Below, one piece after another: positions 41,253-44,859 of a stretch of DNA of 44,859 nucleotides. Each line of letters begins with the position of its first letter. Position 1 is the stretch's first letter. Made by a program: the position numbers and the translations under genes. Source of the DNA: an uncultured Methanobrevibacter sp. (lineage in GTDB: Archaea > Methanobacteriota > Methanobacteria > Methanobacteriales > Methanobacteriaceae); assembly GCA_900319985.1 (NCBI GenBank), contig ONQL01000022.1, forward strand, positions 1 to 44,859. The letters run 5' to 3'. The notes beneath the pieces are model-generated. The model saw only the letters and a list, made by a program, of their open reading frames with translations, made no database searches and was not told the DNA's origin.

Positions 41253-41954
41253 ATGAGTGAAAGTGATGAAATAATCAAAAGACTGGACAGAATAGAAAAT
41301 GAATTGATTACAATAAAAGAAAATAATTACAATCAAAACCTTCAAACTGCCATTGAAAGCATTAGGGACACCTACTCTAATTCAATCAAGAAAAATTTTG
41401 CAGACAATCTGGGGGAGAAGTGTAGTGAATTTTATCTCCCAAATTGCAAAAATGAAGAGTGCAAACAATTTATAGTCCAAGAGTTCAAAGAACTTTTTTT
41501 AAATACTCAAGAAACAGACCTCAACAAACTTAATGAACAGCTGGATGAAAAATTTTATTCTGTATGTGGCGTAGAATGTAGTCCATGCTACAATAACTTT
41601 AAGGAATACTTCTTTGAAGAGTTGAAGATGATCAATTCCATTAATGTGTCATATGAACTTAATGAAAATGAACCGATTGAAAAGTTGGATGTGGATATGT
41701 TAATTTCCGATGTATTTGAACCGTTATCGAGCAAGCAAAGGGTTATCATAATAGAATCGTTATATGTAGAAAACAAATCATATACTCAACTTTCACATTT
41801 AACTAAATTAAGGGGAGGAAACCTACTGTTCCACCTTGAAAAACTACAGGATGCAGGTTTAATCTCACAAAAACAAGACCGTGGCGAATACCTGCTCACA
41901 AAAAAAGGTTATACAACTTTGTCCTTAATAAATCAATTTCAAAAATTAATGTAA
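41253..41954 (+). CDS. Winged-helix transcriptional regulator with a cysteine-rich sensor region
   Basis: 233 residues. Residues 5-40 form a probable coiled coil (IIKRLDRIENELITIKEN). The middle has six cysteines, C57, C65, C70 and C105, C109, C112 (VCGVECSPCYNNF), suited to metal, Fe-S or disulfide sensing. The last third is an ArsR-like winged helix: LSSKQRVIIIESLYVENKSY, then TQLSHLTKLRGGNLLFHLEK and QDAGLISQKQDRGEYLLTKK. It is divergent from the flavodoxin/FMN reductase operon with an 18-bp palindrome between, so it likely controls that operon by redox state. The same wHTH form with a Cys region is known in methanogen redox regulators of the MsvR kind; identity with them is not claimed. 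Confidence 0.82.
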   Translation: MSESDEIIKRLDRIENELITIKENNYNQNLQTAIESIRDTYSNSIKKNFADNLGEKCSEFYLPNCKNEECKQFIVQEFKELFLNTQETDLNKLNEQLDEKFYSVCGVECSPCYNNFKEYFFEELKMINSINVSYELNENEPIEKLDVDMLISDVFEPLSSKQRVIIIESLYVENKSYTQLSHLTKLRGGNLLFHLEKLQDAGLISQKQDRGEYLLTKKGYTTLSLINQFQKLM

Positions 41955-42548
41955 TTACAATAATTGGCCACATTTATACGGGTTATAATGTGTCATTGAG
42001 AAAGAATTTGCCAAGCAATATTGTTTTCACTGTTCACGAACAAATTTCACTATACGTATCGGAGAATTTGGTTATTATTATGCCCACGCCAATATGGAAC
42101 TGGTCAAAAGGAACCAGAAGTGACACAATCCTAATTCTCCGTTGATACTTGCTGAGATTAAAGAGAGGGAGTTGTAAAAGAGGTAAATGACCCAGCTATA
42201 TTGACAGCCAACAAACATTGATTTGATTTCGCCAATAAAATTATTGTTTTGAAATTATAATATTGTTATCATTCTTAAATATTGTTTTATTTTATTTTAA
42301 TCGTTTATTATTAAAATAAATAATTTTAAATAGTTTATAATTAATAATATCTATAAAAATATGATTAAATTTTTTATTTATTTTTTTTGATATATTTCTT
42401 AAAATAAATTAGTAATTGCTTAAATAAAATTAGTATAATTACTTAAATATGAATAGTATAATTACTTAATTGGTGGTATGTGGAATATATTAAAAGATAT
42501 GTTTTGCATATAATGTAATATTTATAATTTTAAAACTAAATTATTATC
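41955..42548. other. Gap with DUF1848 relic and AT-rich promoter region
   Basis: The first half contains the degraded 3' end of a DUF1848 gene (separate entry). The second half (42230-42548) is nearly pure A/T with runs of T and repeated TTAGTATAATTACTTAAAT-like units (about 42428-42470: AGTATAATTACTTAA appears twice). TTTATAATTT lies about 25 bp before the ATG at 42549, so the next gene may be leaderless. Confidence 0.55.
42061..42226 (+). pseudogene. Relic of a DUF1848 gene 3' end, copy 2
   Basis: YYYAHANMELVKRNQK (42073-42120) lines up with CRYCYANSNMKLVKRNQK of the intact gene, followed by a stop, HNPNSP, then frameshifted pieces of VVKEVNEPSYIDSQ (about 42172-42215). The DNA match is visible base by base in GGTCAAAAGGAACCA. 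Several frameshifts and stops; the rest of the gene is missing. Confidence 0.8.
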
Positions 42549-44534
42549 ATGAAAAAGTTTTTGAGTGTTGCATTAAAATTCCAATGGAAAACAATAGTGT
42601 TTATTTTCGCATTAATAATCATTCAGACATTCGTTCAAATGGAAATAATTGATTTGTTCGGTGCGGCTTTGACTGGAGTCAAAGAACAGAACGTTGATTT
42701 GCTTTTCAAATCAGGATTATATATGTTAATGTATACCGTCATTTCAATGATTGCCGTTTATGTCATCTCTTTTCTCACAACAAGAGTGGCTTCAAAATCA
42801 GCATATACTGTCCGTGAGAAAATATTCCATATTCTGATGAACTTGCCTCGTGAGGAAATTGATAAATTTAAAATTTCAGGGCTAGTTACAAGGTCAACCA
42901 GAGGTATGTCCTCCGAACAGGGATTTATAGTGATGATACTCGAACAGTTAATGCTTATTCCAGTTACATTCGTAGCAATTGTATATGAAATAGCATTGAT
43001 TGATGGAACTTATGCATTATTTTTCTTAGGATTTATTGGTGTTCTTTCTGCAATCATAATTTTTAGAATGAAACAGATTGTGGAAATATTTTTCAGAGCT
43101 AAAAAGACATATGGTAAACTAAATTTATTATTCTTATCCAAAATCAATGATATAGCTGGCAGGATTCCATTTAACAAACAGGAGTATGAAGTCGAATTTG
43201 AAAAGGCATGTGAGAACTCCTATGATAAAAATGTCATCTATATTAAAAGTCAATGTTACCTCGGACCAATATTAATGTGGGGTTTATATGTTATTGTCCT
43301 GGTTACATTGGCAATGGTTAATTCAGGATACACCATTGGATTTGAAACTGATAGTGTAATTGATTCATTCATTATTCTGGTATATGTTGCCTACTTCATC
43401 ACTACTCTAGCTAATATTCCTGCATTAATTGACAGATGGCCACGTGCATATGCCACTTCTGTGCGTTTGGAGGAAGTCTTGAATATTGAAGATAAAATCA
43501 TAAAATCCAATACAAATGATAATCTGAAGGAAATAGAGATTGTTGAGGAGGATATTGCTCAAGAGGCTAAGGGCATATGGGATGAAAGAAAGGGTATCTC
43601 TGAAAAATTCACTGCATTGTTAAAAGAGGATAAGGCCAAAGTAAGAATATCAATGATTTTACTTACGATATCCACATTGTGCATGGTTTATGCCCCAAAA
43701 GTTGCCGGAAAAACAGTTGATTTATTGGCTTCCAATTGGAATTCAACTAATGACCCTGCTATCTACATTAGTCTTGCCCTGTTGCTGGTATTGTATTCAG
43801 TAGGATATCTGTTTAAATTACCTCCAAAGAGAATCATGGGGGCCACAGGTGAAAAAGTAGCATATGATTTAAGAGTGAAATTATTTGATAAGCTTGATGC
43901 TGTTGGTTCCGATTTCATTCAGGAAAATTCAAAGGGTCTTGTTCTATCCAGACTAAACAACGATGTGATGAACATCAGGGAGTTTGTTTCATCTAAATTT
44001 ACTGAAATTTATGCGCAGATTCTATTTATAGTCTTTGTAATAGTGTTGATTGTGATGACAGACTTCAGGTTGAGCTTAATATACCTTGTGATATTGCCGG
44101 TTTATGCCGTTTGCTTTTATGTATGTGATGTCAAATCTAAAAACTATTACGATGGTCATCAAATGCAGTTGGGGAGATTGATGAGCTATTTTGAAAGAGG
44201 CCTGTCAAATCGTGATTCATTCCATGAAAAAGGGTTTAAAAAAATGAATCAAACTGTAATTGACTATTATGTCAAATCCAAAAACGTTACTAATTTTATG
44301 GTGCCTGTTACAACCCTTTTAACAAATATAAGTAAGATAACTGTTTATATTGCGGGGATTTACTTTTTAGCAGGTAATGAGATTCAGATAGGGACTCTAT
44401 TGGCAGTTATTATGTATGGGCAATTATTAACAGATCCTATTAAAAAGCTAAGTTCCTCGATGGCCACTATTGAAACTTCATTTTCAAGCATCAAAAGGAT
44501 ATTTGCAATCATTGACTATAAAAACGATAAATAA
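42549..44534 (+). CDS. Two fused ABC-exporter membrane domains without ATPase domains
   Basis: A membrane protein of 661 residues. Residues 1 to about 335 form one type-I ABC exporter transmembrane domain (about six helices; TTRVASKSAYTVREKIFHIL, LVTRSTRGMSSEQGF coupling region), ending RLEEVLNIEDKI, the segment that normally leads to the ATPase domain. A charged linker of about 45 residues follows. Residues about 380-661 form a second such domain (GATGEKVAYDLRVKLFDKLD, LVLSRLNNDVMNIREFVSSK, KLSSSMATIETSFSSIKRIF), ending at RIFAIIDYKNDK where the second ATPase should begin. No Walker A, signature or Walker B motif exists. This equals a heterodimeric exporter stripped of both ATPases. It could work with a separate ATPase, act as a receptor, or be a deletion product with an intact frame. 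Confidence 0.85.
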   Translation: MKKFLSVALKFQWKTIVFIFALIIIQTFVQMEIIDLFGAALTGVKEQNVDLLFKSGLYMLMYTVISMIAVYVISFLTTRVASKSAYTVREKIFHILMNLPREEIDKFKISGLVTRSTRGMSSEQGFIVMILEQLMLIPVTFVAIVYEIALIDGTYALFFLGFIGVLSAIIIFRMKQIVEIFFRAKKTYGKLNLLFLSKINDIAGRIPFNKQEYEVEFEKACENSYDKNVIYIKSQCYLGPILMWGLYVIVLVTLAMVNSGYTIGFETDSVIDSFIILVYVAYFITTLANIPALIDRWPRAYATSVRLEEVLNIEDKIIKSNTNDNLKEIEIVEEDIAQEAKGIWDERKGISEKFTALLKEDKAKVRISMILLTISTLCMVYAPKVAGKTVDLLASNWNSTNDPAIYISLALLLVLYSVGYLFKLPPKRIMGATGEKVAYDLRVKLFDKLDAVGSDFIQENSKGLVLSRLNNDVMNIREFVSSKFTEIYAQILFIVFVIVLIVMTDFRLSLIYLVILPVYAVCFYVCDVKSKNYYDGHQMQLGRLMSYFERGLSNRDSFHEKGFKKMNQTVIDYYVKSKNVTNFMVPVTTLLTNISKITVYIAGIYFLAGNEIQIGTLLAVIMYGQLLTDPIKKLSSSMATIETSFSSIKRIFAIIDYKNDK

Positions 44535-44638
44535 TTGAATTTCAATCATCTTGATGTCTGATGTAAGCTCAATTATTCTTGCAATTTGAATTGATGCTTT
44601 TTTTGAATAATTCTTTGAGGTTTCATAATCCGATTTGC

Positions 44639-44712
44639 CATTGATGATTGGTGTTGTTGTAAAAGAAGTCAATGAACTCAGTTATATTGATTTACAACAA
44701 AAATTATTTTAA
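44639..44712 (+). pseudogene. Relic of a DUF1848 gene 3' end, copy 3
   Basis: VVVKEVNELSYIDLQQKLF-stop matches DVVKEVNEPSYIDSQTRLL-stop at the end of the intact gene (39013-39936). The preceding TTGATGATTGG corresponds to TTGCTGATTGG, with about 17 bases lost between. Only the last 25 codons remain. Confidence 0.75.
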
Positions 44713-44723
44713 ACTAAATTATA

Positions 44724-44859
44724 TTATTTTCCTTCTAGACGTTTAATATCTAAAATCATTTGATCAAAGTCAGAAATGAAGTTTTCATCTTGCACTACTC
44801 TGAATTTTTCATATTTTTCAAGCACATGTTCTCGTGCTTCTTCAGCAGATATCTTACCT
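44724..44859 (-). CDS. C-terminal end of a protein, probably RhuM-like (partial)
   Basis: The reverse strand is open from the window edge to TAA at 44724-44726: GKISAEEAREHVLEKYEKFR, VVQDENFISDFDQMILDIKR, LEGK. A GKIS-x-E-x-A helix followed by EYxKFR and SDFD resembles the C-terminus of virulence RhuM family proteins, which often sit in defence or mobile islands. Only 44 codons are visible, so the family call is tentative. Confidence 0.5.
   Translation of the reverse strand, partial: GKISAEEAREHVLEKYEKFRVVQDENFISDFDQMILDIKRLEGK

Noticed and set aside
42420..42480. Repeated AGTATAATTACTTAA units that could suggest a repeat array
   Set aside because: Only two near-copies in almost pure A/T DNA; too few and too simple to call an array or CRISPR. 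No CRISPR-like repeat-spacer structure was seen anywhere in the window.
44484..44672. 62-codon reverse-strand frame across the end of the ABC gene
   Set aside because: It overlaps the ABC coding end and the DUF1848 relic, lacks a ribosome site, and shows no family motif.

Overview
The window comes from a methanogenic archaeon, most likely a gut or rumen Methanobrevibacter. The evidence is a very AT-rich sequence, TATA-box promoters with GGTG-type ribosome binding sites, an archaeosine tRNA-guanine transglycosylase (tgtA), an archaeal-type HMG-CoA synthase/thiolase pair, PurS-type purine genes, and adhesin-like Ig and carbohydrate-binding-domain proteins of the kind common in that genus. This assignment is inference from gene content; no rRNA is present.

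Layout. 1-5 kb: the end of hemD, a flavodoxin plus iron-sulfur flavoprotein pair behind a palindromic operator candidate, an Rpn/PD-(D/E)XK nuclease gene split by a frameshift and bracketed by an exact 46-bp direct repeat, and a frameshifted secreted protein. 5-21.7 kb: a strikingly AT-rich surface-glycan island. It holds FkbM methyltransferases (one decayed), a flippase, and a tight ten-gene operon (8.5-19.2 kb) that encodes a complete pseudaminic acid route: pseB, an SpsF/PseF-type cytidylyltransferase, pseC, a pseG-pseH fusion and pseI. An aldo/keto reductase and a HemL-like aminotransferase are embedded in it, followed by gpsA, an IspD/TarI-like cytidylyltransferase and a TagF-like transferase. 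A LicD-family protein and a GT2 glycosyltransferase follow on the other strand. Together these look like a nonulosonic-acid glycan decorated with phospho-polyol groups built on bacterial-type sn-glycerol-3-phosphate. pseC has no ATG, GTG or TTG at its start; an ATT codon sits where the start should be.

22-31 kb: an SNF-family sodium symporter broken by a small deletion, small membrane proteins, a purC-purS-purQ-cobA-glmS run, and a secreted Ig-repeat protein with a C-terminal four-cysteine zinc-ribbon-like domain. 31-39 kb: an MnmC-family methyltransferase, a 1.5-kb gap that contains a candidate structured RNA gene with its own TATA box and terminator, tgtA with a methyltransferase, two tRNA-Gly genes, and HMG-CoA synthase with thiolase. 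39-44.9 kb: a DUF1848 Fe-S protein, a second flavodoxin/FMN-reductase operon facing a cysteine-rich winged-helix regulator with an 18-bp palindrome between them, and a protein made of two ABC-exporter membrane domains with no ATPase domains. Decayed copies of the 3' end of the DUF1848 gene recur at about 42.1 and 44.7 kb, on either side of the ABC gene. The window ends in a partial gene, probably RhuM-like.

The items most worth following up are the NBD-less double-TMD protein, the candidate structured RNA, the ATT start of pseC, the bacterial glycerol-3-phosphate module in an archaeon, the 46-bp repeats around the Rpn gene, the DUF1848 3'-end ladder and the Cys-rich regulator with its palindrome.
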